From positions 310,001 to 374,000 of the forward strand of contig NZ_BAAAWU010000001.1 in the NCBI RefSeq assembly GCF_039535235.1: 64,000 bases of DNA, in the 5' to 3' direction. Position 1 is the stretch's first letter. Each line of letters begins with the position of its first letter. This document shows, piece by piece, positions 52,061 through 62,396 of the stretch. The notes below the pieces were generated by a model. It was given only the letters and a program-made list of their open reading frames with translations. It had not been told where the DNA came from and did no database searches. The translations under genes were made by a program, and so were the position numbers. This DNA comes from Streptomyces roseoviridis (lineage in GTDB: Bacteria; Actinomycetota; Actinomycetes; Streptomycetales; Streptomycetaceae).

Positions 52061-53470
52061 GTGACCTATCTGCGCCGGCCCCGAGTCCCGCGGCACGTGG
52101 AGCTGCCCGCGCGTACGGGCCTGCACGCGGGTTCCACGCAGGTGCTGGTCGTCGGCGGCGGGCCCGCGGGCCTGGGTGCGGCGGTCGGTGCCGCGAACGC
52201 GGGCGCCGAGGTGATCCTCGTCGAGCGGTACGGCTTCCTCGGCGGCAACGCCACGGCCGCGCTCGTCATGCCGCTGATGAGCTTCCACAACGAGGTGAAG
52301 CAGGCCGTCGTCGGGGACGCCTCACGGCTGCTGCCGCCCGACCACGGCGAGGGCGAGCCGGTCGTCGGCGGCGTCCTGCGGATGCTGCTCGAACGGCTGG
52401 TGGACGCCGGTGCGGCGATCCGGCCCTCGGTGGAGACCGGCTACACGGTGCCCTTCGACGCCGAGCTGTTCAAGCTGGTGGCGTACGACCTGCTGGAGAC
52501 CCATGAGGTGCGCACCCTGCTGCACGCCTTCGCCTCCGGCGTGGTCCCGCTGCCGGACCGGGCGCGTGCGGTGTTCGAGACGAAGTCCGGTCCGCTGGTC
52601 ATCGACGCCGACGTGATCGTCGACTGCACCGGCGACGGCGACATCGCCGCGGCGGCCGGGGCGGCGTACGACATCGGGCGCCCGGAGGACGGCTGGACGC
52701 AGCCCATGACGCTGATGTTCCGCATGGTCCGCTTCGACCACGAGGAGTTCTCCGACTACGCCCGGACCCACCCGGACCAGTGGAAGGGCGTGCACGGGTT
52801 GTGGGACCTGGTCCGCGAGGCGACCGACGCCGGCGAGCTGGACCTCCACCGTGAGGACATGCTCTTCTTCGCCACGCCGAACGACGGCGAGGTCGCGGTG
52901 AACTCGACCCGGGTCACCGAGGTGCTGGGCACCAGCGTCTGGGACCTGACGCAGGCGGAGTTCACGGCCCACCGTCAGATGGAGCAGATCGCGCGCTTCC
53001 TGCGCGGACGGGTGCCCGGCTTCGGGTCGTCGTACGTGGTGCAGAGCGGCGTGCAGGTGGGGGTCCGCGAGACGCGCCGGATCCTCGGGGAGTACGAGCT
53101 CACCGGGGAGGACGTGCTGACGGCGCGCGCGTTCGACGACGCCGTCGCCCGCGGCGCCTATCCCGTGGACATCCACAACCCGAGCGGTCGCGGCACCACG
53201 CTGCGGCGGCTGCCACGCGGCGCGTCGTACGACATCCCGCTGCGCTGTCTGATCCCGAGGGGCGTGGACCGGGTCCTGGTCGCGGGCCGCTGCATCTCGG
53301 GGGACCACGTGGCCCACTCCTCGTACCGCGTGATGCCCATCTCGATGGCGACGGGGCAGGCAGCCGGGGTCTGCGCGGCCCTCGCCTCGGCCGGTGGCCG
53401 GCTGCCGCGCGAGATCCCGGCCGAGGCCGTGCGGCGGGAGCTGCGCGCGCAGGGCGCCAGTCTGCGGTGA
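52061..53470 (+). CDS. FAD-dependent oxidoreductase (FAD_oxidored family)
   Basis: 469 residues from GTG 52061 (GGAGATCAC upstream). The FAD motif [20 protein letters not shown] is at about 27-46, then [20 protein letters not shown], the GGNAT motif of this family. [20 protein letters not shown] is at about 185-205, and the C-terminal FAD signature [20 protein letters not shown] at about 405-425. Members (PF12831) are poorly characterised reductases, some linked to secondary metabolism. It is likely co-transcribed with the pyruvyl transferase and converges on the SGNH hydrolase gene. Confidence 0.86.
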   Translation: MTYLRRPRVPRHVELPARTGLHAGSTQVLVVGGGPAGLGAAVGAANAGAEVILVERYGFLGGNATAALVMPLMSFHNEVKQAVVGDASRLLPPDHGEGEPVVGGVLRMLLERLVDAGAAIRPSVETGYTVPFDAELFKLVAYDLLETHEVRTLLHAFASGVVPLPDRARAVFETKSGPLVIDADVIVDCTGDGDIAAAAGAAYDIGRPEDGWTQPMTLMFRMVRFDHEEFSDYARTHPDQWKGVHGLWDLVREATDAGELDLHREDMLFFATPNDGEVAVNSTRVTEVLGTSVWDLTQAEFTAHRQMEQIARFLRGRVPGFGSSYVVQSGVQVGVRETRRILGEYELTGEDVLTARAFDDAVARGAYPVDIHNPSGRGTTLRRLPRGASYDIPLRCLIPRGVDRVLVAGRCISGDHVAHSSYRVMPISMATGQAAGVCAALASAGGRLPREIPAEAVRRELRAQGASLR

Positions 53471-53501
53471 GCCGGGGCGGGCGCGGACGGGCACCGTCGG
53501 G

Positions 53502-54110
53502 TCAGAGGGCGTCCAGTTCTCCGAGGCCGAGGACGCGCAGGGTGTGGTTCGCCATCCGCAGGTGGCCGACGGCGTTGGGGTGCGCCGGGTCGTCGAGCCA
53601 GGGGATCGGGTCGTCGGTCCCGAAGTGTTCCCGCCAGTAGGCTTCGTGGTCGACCAGCAGCGCGCCGGTGTCCCGCGCGATCTCGCGTACGGCCTGGCAG
53701 TAGTCGGGCAGCGCGGCGCGGCGCTCCCGGCCGGAGGCGCTGACCAGCACGGGCGTGTGCAGGACGAGCTGTGTGCGCGGCCCGGCCGCCGCGACGATCC
53801 GGCGCATCGCGTCGTGGAACGCGGGCAGTCCCCCGGTGCCGGCGAGGCAGTCGTTGGTGCCGAGCGAGACGGACAGCACGTCGGGCTGGAACCGGCCGAT
53901 CAGCCGGTCGTGCGCGGCGAGCACGTCGGCCGCTCCCCAGGCGGAGACTCCGGTGTTGATCACGATGTCGGTGAGCCGGTCGAGCTGCCACCGGACGCGT
54001 TCCTGCAGGTGCTCCACCCAGCTTCGGGCGCCGTGGGTGTGCAGCACGCCCTGCGTGATGCTGTCCCCGGTCGCCACCCAGGTCATGGGGCCGTCCGCGA
54101 GCCGGATCAT
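53502..54110 (-). CDS. SGNH/GDSL-type hydrolase
   Basis: 202 residues from ATG 54110 (AAGGGA 6 bases upstream). Block I is [11 protein letters not shown] (catalytic Ser), block [12 protein letters not shown] (GxND), and block [16 protein letters not shown] (DxxH with the catalytic Asp and His). No signal peptide is seen, so it is probably cytosolic. The family de-acylates lipids or sugars; the substrate is not apparent. It is divergent from the P450 gene and converges on the FAD oxidoreductase. Confidence 0.9.
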   Translation of the reverse strand: MIRLADGPMTWVATGDSITQGVLHTHGARSWVEHLQERVRWQLDRLTDIVINTGVSAWGAADVLAAHDRLIGRFQPDVLSVSLGTNDCLAGTGGLPAFHDAMRRIVAAAGPRTQLVLHTPVLVSASGRERRAALPDYCQAVREIARDTGALLVDHEAYWREHFGTDDPIPWLDDPAHPNAVGHLRMANHTLRVLGLGELDAL

Positions 54111-54506
54111 GGTGTGTCCCTTCCGTGGCCGGTCGCTCGCGTCCCTGTGAGCGCGGTGGCCGGTCGGTGGGTCATGGTGCCCTCTCAAGATCTTTGCCGC
54201 AACAGAGGGGCTGGGGCGTGCGAACACGGCGCGCGGGCGGGCCGGGGGGCGGTTTGGGCGCCAGATCACGCCAGTCGGAGCCAGATCGACTCACTTTGGC
54301 ATCACATTGACTTGCAGTGGCGCCATAGTGGTGTCATCGTGAGGGCATTGGACGGCCACCCCTCCCCTGAGGATCCCTCCGAAAACCTTCCGCTTCTTCC
54401 GCATTCCCTAGCGATGCGACCGCGCGGCCGACATGGCGCCATCGCTGGCACCAGTGGCACCACGGCCGAGCTCTTACGCCCTCTCACCTCTCCTACGGAG
54501 GACACC
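54111..54506. other. Divergent promoter region of the SGNH hydrolase and P450 genes
   Basis: No gene seen in these 396 bases. The stretch 54250-54350 is less GC-rich. It contains repeated (A/T)GCCAGATC and GGCGCCAGT-like words and TTGACT at 54307-54312 as a possible -35 of the P450 gene, but no convincing -10 at 17 bases. Confidence 0.45.
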
Positions 54507-55736
54507 GTGCAGCACGAACACGCGTCCCACCCCGCCGAGCCGGTCACGCTGCCCACCCGGCGCGCCGCCGGCTGCCCCTTCGACCCGCCCGCCGGCCTCG
54601 CGGAGCTGCGCGGACAGCGGCCGCTGGCCCGGATGACGTACCCCGACGGGCACGTCGGCTGGCTGGCCACCGGACACGCCACGATCCGCGCCATCATGGG
54701 CGACCCGCGCTTCAGCTCCCGCTACGAGCTGATGCACCACCCCTTCCCCGGCGCCCCCGAGGGCCCGCTCCCGCCCGCGCCGGTCGGCGACATGACCGGC
54801 ATGGACGCGCCCGAGCACACCCGCTTCCGGCGGCTCCTCGCGGGCAGGTTCACCGTCCGCCGGATGCGTCTGCTCACCGCACGCGTGGAGGAGATCACCG
54901 CCGAGCACCTCGACGCGATGGAACGCCGGGGGCCCGGCACCGATCTGGTGGAGGCGTTCGCACGGCCCCTGCCCGCGCTGATGATCTGCGAGTTGCTGGG
55001 CGTCCCCTACGGCGACCGGGACCGCTTCCAGGGCCACGCCCACACCCTGATGGCCATGGACGTGACGCCCGAGGACCGGTACGCCGCCTTCGCGGGGCTC
55101 CAGGAGTACATGGCCGAGCTGGTCGCGGCCAAGCGCACCGGGAAGGCCGAGGACTCCGACGACCTGCTGGGCGACCTGGCCCGGGAGTCCGACCTCACCG
55201 ACGAGGAACTGGTCGGCGTCGGCGGCTTCCTGCTCGCCGCCGGGCTCGACACCACCGCGAACATGATCGCCCACGGCACCTTCGCGCTGCTGTGCAACCC
55301 CGACCAGGCCGAGGCGCTGCGCACCGACCCGGACCTCGCGCCGCAGGCCGTCGAGGAGCTGATGCGCTATCTGACGGTCGCCCACACCGGCGTGAAGTCG
55401 GCGCTCGAGGACATCGAGCTGGAGGGTCGGCTGATCCGGGCGGGCGAGAGCGTCACCCTCTCCTTCGAGGCCGCCAACCGGGACCCGGAACGGTTCCCCG
55501 ATCCCGACGTCCTCGACCTGCGCCGCAAGGCCACGGGGCACCTGGGCTTCGGGCACGGCATCCACCAGTGCCTCGGCCAGCAACTGGCCCGCGTGGAGCT
55601 GACGGTGGCGCTGCCCGCCCTGCTGCGGCGCTTCCCCACCCTGCGGCTCGCCGGGCCGGCCGAGGACGTGCCGCTGCGCACGGACATGAGCATCTACGGG
55701 GTGCACCGGCTGCCGGTCACCTGGGACGAGGTCTGA
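54507..55736 (+). CDS. Cytochrome P450 (CYP105-like)
   Basis: 409 residues from GTG 54507, preceded by GGAGGACACC. I-helix [19 protein letters not shown] (oxygen-binding A/G-x-x-T pair present), ExxR as [11 protein letters not shown] (EELMR), and heme loop [20 protein letters not shown] with the axial Cys. PERF-like sequence [20 protein letters not shown]. These are typical of Streptomyces class I P450s. The ferredoxin gene begins 8 bases after its stop and is its likely electron donor. The substrate is unknown, and no biosynthetic enzymes lie around it. Confidence 0.93.
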   Translation: MQHEHASHPAEPVTLPTRRAAGCPFDPPAGLAELRGQRPLARMTYPDGHVGWLATGHATIRAIMGDPRFSSRYELMHHPFPGAPEGPLPPAPVGDMTGMDAPEHTRFRRLLAGRFTVRRMRLLTARVEEITAEHLDAMERRGPGTDLVEAFARPLPALMICELLGVPYGDRDRFQGHAHTLMAMDVTPEDRYAAFAGLQEYMAELVAAKRTGKAEDSDDLLGDLARESDLTDEELVGVGGFLLAAGLDTTANMIAHGTFALLCNPDQAEALRTDPDLAPQAVEELMRYLTVAHTGVKSALEDIELEGRLIRAGESVTLSFEAANRDPERFPDPDVLDLRRKATGHLGFGHGIHQCLGQQLARVELTVALPALLRRFPTLRLAGPAEDVPLRTDMSIYGVHRLPVTWDEV

Positions 55737-55743
55737 TTCCGCG

Positions 55744-55941
55744 ATGGACGTCCGTGTCGACCGCGGCCGCTGCCTCGGTGCCGGGATGTGCGCCCTGACC
55801 GCCCCCGCGGTCTTCGACCAGGACGAGGACGACGGACTCGTCCTCGTCCTCGACGCCCGGCCGGCGGCGGACCTGCGGGCCGCGGTCCGCGTCGCCGCCG
55901 GGGTGTGCCCGGCGGCCGCCATCACCCTCACCGGGCCGTGA
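55744..55941 (+). CDS. [3Fe-4S] ferredoxin
   Basis: 65 residues from ATG 55744. Three cluster cysteines: Cys 10 and Cys 16 in GRCLGAGMCALTAP and Cys 55 in AGVCPAAAI. With no fourth Cys in the usual CxxC position this is a [3Fe-4S] type, as in P450-linked ferredoxins. Acidic overall (DQDEDDG). It overlaps no gene, but its stop is only 4 bases from the stop of the convergent deacetylase. Confidence 0.92.
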   Translation: MDVRVDRGRCLGAGMCALTAPAVFDQDEDDGLVLVLDARPAADLRAAVRVAAGVCPAAAITLTGP

Positions 55942-55945
55942 GGCG

Positions 55946-56740
55946 TCAGGGTGCCGTCCGCACGGGGAAACTGAAGGAGCGGCCCTGGTCCTTGAGCCAG
56001 GGCAGCACCTGCCTGAGGGCGGCCACCGTCTGACGGCGGTCGCCGCCGCCGTCGTGGAAGAGGATGGTCGGCCCGTTGGACAGCTCGGACCGGACCGTGT
56101 TCACGATCGCGTCCGTGCCGGGCCGGTGGAAGTCCTTCGTGTCGACGTTCCAGCCGAGCGGCCGCATGCCCGCCGCGGCGGCGATCCGCCGGCTGTCGGG
56201 GGTGAACGCGCCGCCGGGGGCCCGGTAGTACTCGACCTTCGCCCCGCCGGCCGCGTCCTCGATCATCTTCTTGCCCTGGAGGATCTGCTGCTTCTGGTAG
56301 GCGACGGGCTTCTTGTCCATGGTCGTGTCGTGGGAGACGGTGTGGTCGCAGAGCCGGTGACCCTCGGCGACGACCCGCCGGACCAGCTCCGGGTACCGCG
56401 CGGCCTGCGGGCCGACCATGCAGAAGACGGCCTTGACGTCGTTCTGCTCGAGGACGTCGAGCACCTTGGGCGTCCAGCGGGGGTCGGGGCCGTCGTCGAT
56501 GGTGATGTTCACGGCGTTCCCGCCCTTCTCGGCGGCGTGCGCGATGCTCTCGGGCATCTTCACCGGCGGCGCCCCGGGCTCCGGAGCGCGTTCCGCCGGG
56601 GCGTGCCGCGTGGGCCTCGCCGCGTTTCCGGCGGCCGCCTCGGTGTCCGTCAGGACGGCGGCGCCCCACACGGCCACGCCGAGTCCGACCGCCGAAGCCG
56701 CCACGGCTATGTGCGCGGTGTACGTGCCCTTCAGCCCCAT
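55946..56740 (-). CDS. Membrane-anchored/secreted polysaccharide deacetylase (NodB family)
   Basis: 264 residues from ATG 56740 (GGGGAG upstream). N-terminal hydrophobic stretch (about 9-30) acts as signal or anchor. NodB motifs: TIDDGPDP (catalytic Asp-Asp), DHTVSHD (metal His pair), YYRAPGGAFTPDS, LGWNVDTKDF and ILFHDGGGDR. All five are present, so it should be active as a metal-dependent deacetylase on peptidoglycan, chitin or xylan outside the membrane. It is convergent with the ferredoxin gene and separate from the GH31 gene. Confidence 0.92.
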   Translation of the reverse strand: MGLKGTYTAHIAVAASAVGLGVAVWGAAVLTDTEAAAGNAARPTRHAPAERAPEPGAPPVKMPESIAHAAEKGGNAVNITIDDGPDPRWTPKVLDVLEQNDVKAVFCMVGPQAARYPELVRRVVAEGHRLCDHTVSHDTTMDKKPVAYQKQQILQGKKMIEDAAGGAKVEYYRAPGGAFTPDSRRIAAAAGMRPLGWNVDTKDFHRPGTDAIVNTVRSELSNGPTILFHDGGGDRRQTVAALRQVLPWLKDQGRSFSFPVRTAP

Positions 56741-56863
56741 GGATGCCCACTCCCCGCAGGTTCTTGACCGTCTTTCTCCACCAGAGGACGGAATTCACCG
56801 GGGGAAGGTTCACTCTTCCGGGTCTTGACGTGCTGCCGTTCACGCTCCCCCGTATCAAGTGAC

Positions 56864-56891
56864 GGCTCCGGCCGGGGGCCCGGCCGGAGCC
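56864..56891 (-). terminator. 13-bp hairpin terminator after the GH31 gene
   Basis: GGCTCCGGCCGGG (56864-56876) pairs perfectly with CCCGGCCGGAGCC (56879-56891), 2-base loop, 14 bases after the stop. Confidence 0.85.
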
Positions 56892-56905
56892 TTGTGGGGT
56901 ACGCC

Positions 56906-59900
56906 TCAGGCCGTGGGCGTCCAGCGCTGGGCCGCGGCGCCCGTGCAGCCGGCGAGTTCGAGCTCGGTGCCGCCGGCCGTTCCGGAGCGGACCGGGGCGA
57001 GGCAGCGGCCGCCGCTGGTCACCGACAGCTCGGGGCCGAGCCGCCACTGCTGTGCCGCGGAGCCGTCGCACGCCCGGACCGTGACGGGGTTCGCCGAACC
57101 GTCGAGGCAGACGCCGTCCTTGCCGGTGAGGGTGCCGGCGGAGGTGAACGTCCACCGCTGGTTCGCCCCGCCGTGACAGGTGTAGAGGGCCGGTTCGGTC
57201 CCCGGAGTGGTGGCGCCGTACGGCAGGTCGACGCAGCTGGCCGACGCGCCGTTGACCAGGGTCGCGCCGGTCGGGAGGGGGACGGCCGTGCCCAGGGCGG
57301 AGATCTCGGCCGCGCTGGTCCAGGGGCCGCGGCCGCCGGCCTCCGTGAGCGCCCGCAGCTTCAGGTAGCGGCCGCGTTTCGCGGCCGTGGTGACCGTCTT
57401 CTCGGTGGCGGTGTCGGCGAAGGTGCCCGTGGCGACGGGGCTGCCCCAGTCGCTCGTGGTCTCCGAGACGTACACCTCGTAGGTGCCGACGCGGCCGTTG
57501 ACCCCGCCGTCCTGGCGGGGGAGGTAGCGGACGCCGTCGATGTCGTAGCGGGCGCCGAGGTCGATCTGGATCTCGTGCGGCAGCGGTGCGGCGGTGCCGG
57601 AGTAGGCGGTGTGCCACTGCGTGGCCGGGTCGCCGTCGATGGCGTTGACCGCCGCGCCGTTCTCCGCGGAGGTCTCCTGGCTGTCGGCGCGGACGACCTT
57701 CCATCCGGCCTTGGGGACCGGTGTGCCGGAGGTGCCGGGGACGGGTGCGCTCGGGAGCAGGGTGACCCCGGAGGCGGTGACCGTGAAGGCGCCGGACTTC
57801 GCGCCGGTCTTGACCCACAGGGTGCCGGAGCGGTCGGCGGCGTCGAAGTACCAGCCGGTGGCGGCGGTGTCGTACGCCGCCTTGGACGTGAGCGCCGGCA
57901 GGGTCGTGCCGTCGACGGTGACGGCGCGGGGAGCCCCGGCCGCGTGGACGGTGAACTCGTAGCCGCGCGAGGCGGGCTTTCCCGCGTACGCTCCGGTGCT
58001 CGCGCCGACGGCGATGCGCACGTCACCGGTGCCGGCGGCCGGGGCGGTGACGTCCACCTGCTGCTTGGCGTAGGCGCCGGTCCGGTACTGGCGGGTGATG
58101 CCGTCGTCCTCGTAGAGGGTGAAGGCGGACGAGCCGCGCGGGTACACGTCGTAGGTGAGGGTGGAGACGGGCTTCTCACCGGTGTGGTTCATCTGCGGCC
58201 ACATCGGCACGATGCCGCCGCCCTTGACGAAGAGCGGGAGGGTGTCGAGCGGGGCGGCGTAGCCGTTGAGCCAGCCCGGTCCGCTGTAGGTCTTCCCCGT
58301 CCAGTAGTCAGTCCAGGTGCCGGCCGGCAGGTAGATGCCGTCGCGGGTGGTGGTGTCGGAGACGACGGGGGCGACGAGGAAGGAGTCGCCGGACAGGAAC
58401 TGGCCGCTGGTCAGGTTGCCGCGGGCGACGGGGTCGTCGGGGTGTTCGAGGACCATGGCCCGGGTGGAGGGCACGCCGGTCTCGTGGGCGACGCGGCTCA
58501 TCGAGTACAGGTAGGGCATCAGCCGCATCTTGAGCTTCAGGTATTTGCGGTTGATGGAGAGGTACGGGTCGGGGAACCGCCAGGGCTGCTTGTCCTGGTA
58601 GCCGGCCGAGGGGTTGGCGGGACCCCAGCCGGACATGGTCATGAAGGCCGGGGTGAACGCCTTCCACTGGAGGTCGCGGACGTACGTCTTCGGGCTGCCG
58701 CCGAAGATGCCGTCGACGTCGCCGGAGGCGTAGTTGAGGCCGGACAGGCCGGCGCCCGTGATGGCGGGGACGTGCCAGCGCATGGCGTCCCAGGTGCCGG
58801 AGGTGTCGCCGGTCCAGACGACGGCGTTGCGCTGGGTGCCGGCCCAGCCGTCGACGGTCCACACGTAGCGGCGGGCGTCGGAGTTCTTCTCGATGCCGTC
58901 CACGGCCTGCTGCACGCCGTCGAAGGCGTACTTGTAGCCGGAGCCGATCCACGCGACGTCCGTCTTGACGCCTCGGGTGCCGGCGGTGCCGACCTCCTGG
59001 CCGATGTCCGCGAGGCCGGTGGAGGTCCACAGGCCGGTCTGGAAGCCCCTGGCCTTCAGTGCGTCGACGGTGCTCTTGAGGGGTGCGGTGTAGCCGCAGC
59101 CGTAGCCGTCGTTGGGCAGGAACCAGCCGGAGGGCATGTCGGCGGCGCGGGCGTCGTCGGCATAGCCGACCACGTCGGGGGTGGTCTGGTGGCGCGGCCG
59201 GTCGTGGTCGCCGTTGTACTCGGGGTTGGAGGCGTTCCAGCAGTCGGCGTTGCCGAGCTCGAAGCCCCACATCGGGGCCATGAACGGCTTTCCGCTGACG
59301 TCGGTGTACGCGTCGAGGACGCCCTTGAGGGAGTCGGCGACGAAGTACCAGGCGTCGAAGCGGCTCTCGTCGTGGGTGAAGGTGCCGGGCGCGCCGAAGG
59401 AGTAGCTGCCCGGAGCCCAGGTGTTGCGCATCACGCCGTAGCCGTTGGTGGACAGGTAGAAGGGGGCCGGGCTGGCGTTGGTGTTCTCCTTCCAGGTGTT
59501 GGCGACGGCGACGGGCACGGTCTTGCCGCGCAGCGCCCATTCGCCGAGGCGCAGGCCGGTACCGTAGAACTGTTCGTCGGCGCCCTGGGTGAGGCGCTGG
59601 CTGGTCTGGGTTCCGGTCCAGGAGAGCGGCTGGGCCTCCTGCCACACGAGGGTGGTGTTGTCGGCCCGGTAGACGGAGAAGCGCAGCGGGGACTTGTCGA
59701 CCCGGATGTTCAGGGCCGGGTGGTGATCCGGTAGTGGGTGCCGGCGTCGGTGACGCCGGCGGTCACGGGGCCGAAGTCGGTGTCGACGGCGAGCGCTTTG
59801 CCGGCGGGGTCGTCGGTGAAGGTGCCCTGCGGGGAGAGCCAGATCCGGAAGATGTCCGGGCGGGCGACGACGACGCGGGCCTTCGCCGCCGTGGACGTGC

Positions 59901-60090
59901 TGATGGTGAAGGTGCTGCCCGACTGGGTGATGCCGGTGACGTTGCCGGCGCTCGCCGCGGCCGCGGGGGCGGCCAGGCCGCCGAGGGAGAGGAGCGCGGC
60001 GACCAGGGCCGCGACCACCCCGAGGACGGTGAGCCGCCCGCCGCCTCTGCCGGGGCTCCGCCTGCGGGCCCGTCCCGAACGTGGTTCCAT
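56906..60090 (-). pseudogene. Frameshifted secreted GH31 glycosidase with CBM32 and ricin-B domains
   Basis: One gene in two frames. N-terminal frame: ATG 60090 (AAAGGCGG upstream), signal peptide, then ITQSGSTFTISTSTAAKARV to HYRITTRP and a stop at 59710. The other frame continues at once with ALNIRVDKSPLRFSVYRADN. One C missing in the CCC run at 59718-59720 restores about 1060 residues. GH31 barrel: nucleophile region RGVKTDVAWIGSGYKYAFDG, acid/base WTGDTSGTWDAMRWH; then beta domains, CBM32/F5-8C (VNAIDGDPATQWHTAYSGTA) and ricin-B (CVDLPYG..., QRW). The TDVAWIGSGY nucleophile loop differs from ordinary alpha-glucosidases and recalls the GH31 alpha-N-acetylgalactosaminidase-like branch, which suits the neighbouring aga-type genes. 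It is unknown whether the shift is real. Confidence 0.75.
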
Positions 60091-60162
60091 CGCAGCCGCC
60101 TTTCGGCCGGGCGAGCGCACAGAAGGCACTCGCTGCCATGTCCATGACCGTGGTGCCCGGTC

Positions 60163-60191
60163 ATGAGAGCAGGGCCGGGGGGTGACGTCAA
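60163..60191 (-). promoter_or_regulatory. Promoter of the GH31 gene
   Basis: On the minus strand TTGACG (60191-60186), 17 bases, TCTCAT (60168-60163). A shared 12-base motif lies just upstream of its -35. Confidence 0.5.
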
Positions 60192-60210
60192 GTGCGCGTT
60201 TCGGGTCCTC

Positions 60211-60222
60211 TTCGATCAGAAA
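60211..60222 (-). promoter_or_regulatory. Shared DeoR-type motif upstream of GH31
   Basis: Minus strand TTTCTGATCGAA, identical to 61187-61198. It lies 121 to 132 bases before the GH31 start, just upstream of the proposed -35. Confidence 0.6.
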
Positions 60223-60292
60223 TGCGCAGACGACTGCACGGAGAGACGGGAAAGCGCAGGCTGACGGGCCCCCGGGGCGGGTGCCGGGCCGC

Positions 60293-61078
60293 TCAGACCC
60301 GGTGGACCTCGACGCCCTGGCCGGTGAACTGCTCGACCAGGTCGTCCGGGGCACCGACGTCGGTGACGAGCACCGAGATCTCCGCGACCGTGCAGACCCG
60401 GGCGAAGGCGCGCCGGCCGAGCTTGGTGGAGTCGGCGACCACGATCACCGTGTCGGCGCGCTCGGCCATCGCCCGGTTCGCGCCGGCCTCGCCCTCGTCG
60501 TGCGTGGCGGCGCCGAAGCGCGGATCGACCGCGTTGACGCCGAGGACGGCGTAGTCGAGGGCGAGGCCCTGGAGCACGGAGCCGACGAGCGGGCCGGTGA
60601 GCTCGTACGAGCTGGGGCGGGCGACCCCGCCGGTCACCACGGTCTTCACGTACGGCCGGACGGCCAGCTCGTTGGCGATGTTGATGGCGTTGGTGACGAT
60701 GGTCAGCGCCGTGGCCGTGCCGTGGCCCGCGAGGTCGGGCCGGGTGACCAGTTCACGGGCGACCTCCGAGGTGGTCGTCCCGCCGTTGAGCGCGATCACC
60801 GCTCCCGGCGGCACGAGGCCGGCCGCCGCCCGGGCGATCCGCTGCTTCTCGTCGGCCTGGCGCGCGGTCTTGTAGCGCAGCGGCAGGTCGTACGCGACTC
60901 CGCTCAGGACCGCGCCGCCACGGGTGCGGGTGAGCAGCTGCTGGCGGGCCAGCTCGTCCATGTCCCGGCGGATGGTGGCCGCGGAGACCCCGAGGAGCTC
61001 GGCCGCCTCGGCGACCTCGATCCGACCTCGCTCGCTCAGCGCGTCGAGCAGTCCCGTCCAGCGCTCGTGCGCCCCCAT
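60293..61078 (-). CDS. DeoR/GlpR-family sugar-phosphate regulator (AgaR-like)
   Basis: 261 residues from ATG 61078 (GAGGAG upstream). N-terminal HTH RIEVAEAAELLGVSAATIRR with DMDELARQQLLTRTRGGAVL is the DeoR signature; the C-terminal sensor has IALNGGTTTSEVARELV (phosphate-binding GGTT), VLGVNAVDPRFGAATHDEGE and VADSTKLGRRAFARVC. Members sense phosphorylated sugars and usually repress adjacent catabolic genes. It is divergent from the SIS gene, and its probable site lies between them and again before GH31. Confidence 0.92.
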   Translation of the reverse strand: MGAHERWTGLLDALSERGRIEVAEAAELLGVSAATIRRDMDELARQQLLTRTRGGAVLSGVAYDLPLRYKTARQADEKQRIARAAAGLVPPGAVIALNGGTTTSEVARELVTRPDLAGHGTATALTIVTNAINIANELAVRPYVKTVVTGGVARPSSYELTGPLVGSVLQGLALDYAVLGVNAVDPRFGAATHDEGEAGANRAMAERADTVIVVADSTKLGRRAFARVCTVAEISVLVTDVGAPDDLVEQFTGQGVEVHRV

Positions 61079-61179
61079 CGCCGTTCTCCTCACCTCGGTG
61101 CCCTGCGGGCCGCAGCGTATCGCGGCAGGTCGCGCCCGCCCGGTGGCCGATACCCGGCCGACTTCGACCGCGCACCGTC

Positions 61180-61209
61180 TTGCTCGTTTCTGATCGAAAC
61201 CGCTATACA
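61180..61209 (+). promoter_or_regulatory. Promoter of the SIS/aldolase operon with embedded operator
   Basis: TTGCTC (61180-61185), 18 bases, TATACA (61204-61209). The 18-base spacer contains TTTCTGATCGAA (61187-61198) within the inverted repeat GTTTC-TGATC-GAAAC (61186-61200), the ideal place for a repressor. Confidence 0.65.
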
Positions 61210-61262
61210 AGAAACATCTTCACGCATACGCGCTGTCGAGCACCTCGCAGGAGGCACGCACC

Positions 61263-62156
61263 ATGACCCATGTCGGCAAGGAGATCGCCAGTCAGCCGGA
61301 CTGCTGGCGCCGGGCACTGGAGACGGACCCGGCAGGGCTCCCGGAGGCCGGCGAACGGGTGGCCGTCATCGGCTGCGGCACCTCCTTCTACATCGCCCAG
61401 GCGTACGCGGTGCTGCGCGAGGCGGCGGGCATCGGCGAGACCGACGCCTTCGCGGCGTCCGAGTTCCCGGCGGCGCGGCGCTACGACCGGGTGCTCGCCA
61501 TCAGCCGCTCCGGCACCACCACCGAGGTGCTGGACGCGCTGCGCCGGACCGGCGGCACGACGCCCACCGTCGCCGTCACCGGCGACCTCGCCACACCGAT
61601 CACGGAGGCGGCGGGGACCGTGGTGGACCTCGGCTTCGCGGACGAACGGTCCGTCGTGCAGACCCGGTTCGCCACCACCTGCCTGGCGCTGCTGCGCGGC
61701 CGGCTGGGCCTCGCGCCGGCCGACCTGCCCGAACAGGCGGAGCGCGCCCTGCGGGCCGAGCTGCCCCGGGGCGCCGCCGAGGCGGGCCAGTTCACCTTCC
61801 TCGGCACCGGCTGGACGATCGGCCTGGCGAACGAGGCCGCGCTGAAGCTGCGCGAGGCGTCCAACGTGTGGACCGAGTCGTACGCGGCGATGGAATACCG
61901 GCACGGGCCCATCAGCATCACCGGCCCGGACAGCGTCGTCTGGTTCCTCGGCGAACCGCCCGCCGGACTGCCGGCGCAGGTCCGTGCCACCGGGGCGACC
62001 CTCGTGACCTCCGATCTCGACCCGCTCGCCGACCTCGTCCGCGCCCAGCGCCTGGCGGTGGCCCTCGCCGAGGCCCGGGGCCTCGACCCGGACCGGCCGC
62101 AGGGGCTCACCCGCTCGGTCGTCCTGGACGCCGCCCCGAGCGGCCCCCGGCCGTGA
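61263..62156 (+). CDS. agaS: SIS-domain sugar-phosphate isomerase/deaminase (AgaS-like)
   Basis: 297 residues from ATG 61263 (GGAGGC upstream). Two SIS modules: first with VIGCGTSFYIAQAYAVL and VLAISRSGTTTEVLDALR, second with FLGTGWTIGLANEAALKLRE and EYRHGPISI. The GCGTSF/SRSGTT/EAALKLRE set is shared with AgaS and the isomerase half of GlmS. AgaS converts galactosamine-6-P to tagatose-6-P with release of ammonia. The adjacent DeoR regulator and tagatose/fructose-type aldolase support that role; the protein is shorter than E. coli AgaS, so other ketose-amine substrates remain possible. Confidence 0.85.
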   Translation: MTHVGKEIASQPDCWRRALETDPAGLPEAGERVAVIGCGTSFYIAQAYAVLREAAGIGETDAFAASEFPAARRYDRVLAISRSGTTTEVLDALRRTGGTTPTVAVTGDLATPITEAAGTVVDLGFADERSVVQTRFATTCLALLRGRLGLAPADLPEQAERALRAELPRGAAEAGQFTFLGTGWTIGLANEAALKLREASNVWTESYAAMEYRHGPISITGPDSVVWFLGEPPAGLPAQVRATGATLVTSDLDPLADLVRAQRLAVALAEARGLDPDRPQGLTRSVVLDAAPSGPRP

Positions 62157-62396
62157 CGCGGACGGACGGGCCGGCCGGCCCGTGACGCCCGCGGTGCCGG
62201 ACGCGCCGGACGCGGACGGCCTCGCCCGGTGCCGGAGGGACGTACGGGGCGGATGGCGGCGGCTCCGGCGGGGACCGGCACCCGGGCGGCCCCACCGCGC
62301 ACCGCGACGCGGACGCGGCGCCGGCGCGGGAACCGGCCCGCACCCTCCGGCGGACCGTTCCTCCCCTCACCGCACCGCCCAGCAAGGAGAGACCTC

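Noticed and set aside
54507..55941. Secondary-metabolite biosynthetic cluster around the P450
   Set aside because: Only a P450 and its ferredoxin are present; no PKS, NRPS, terpene synthase or RiPP gene lies nearby.
62157..62396. Missing tagatose-6-P kinase gene between agaS and the aldolase
   Set aside because: The gap has open frames but none with a sugar-kinase motif or ribosome site, so I see no kinase there.
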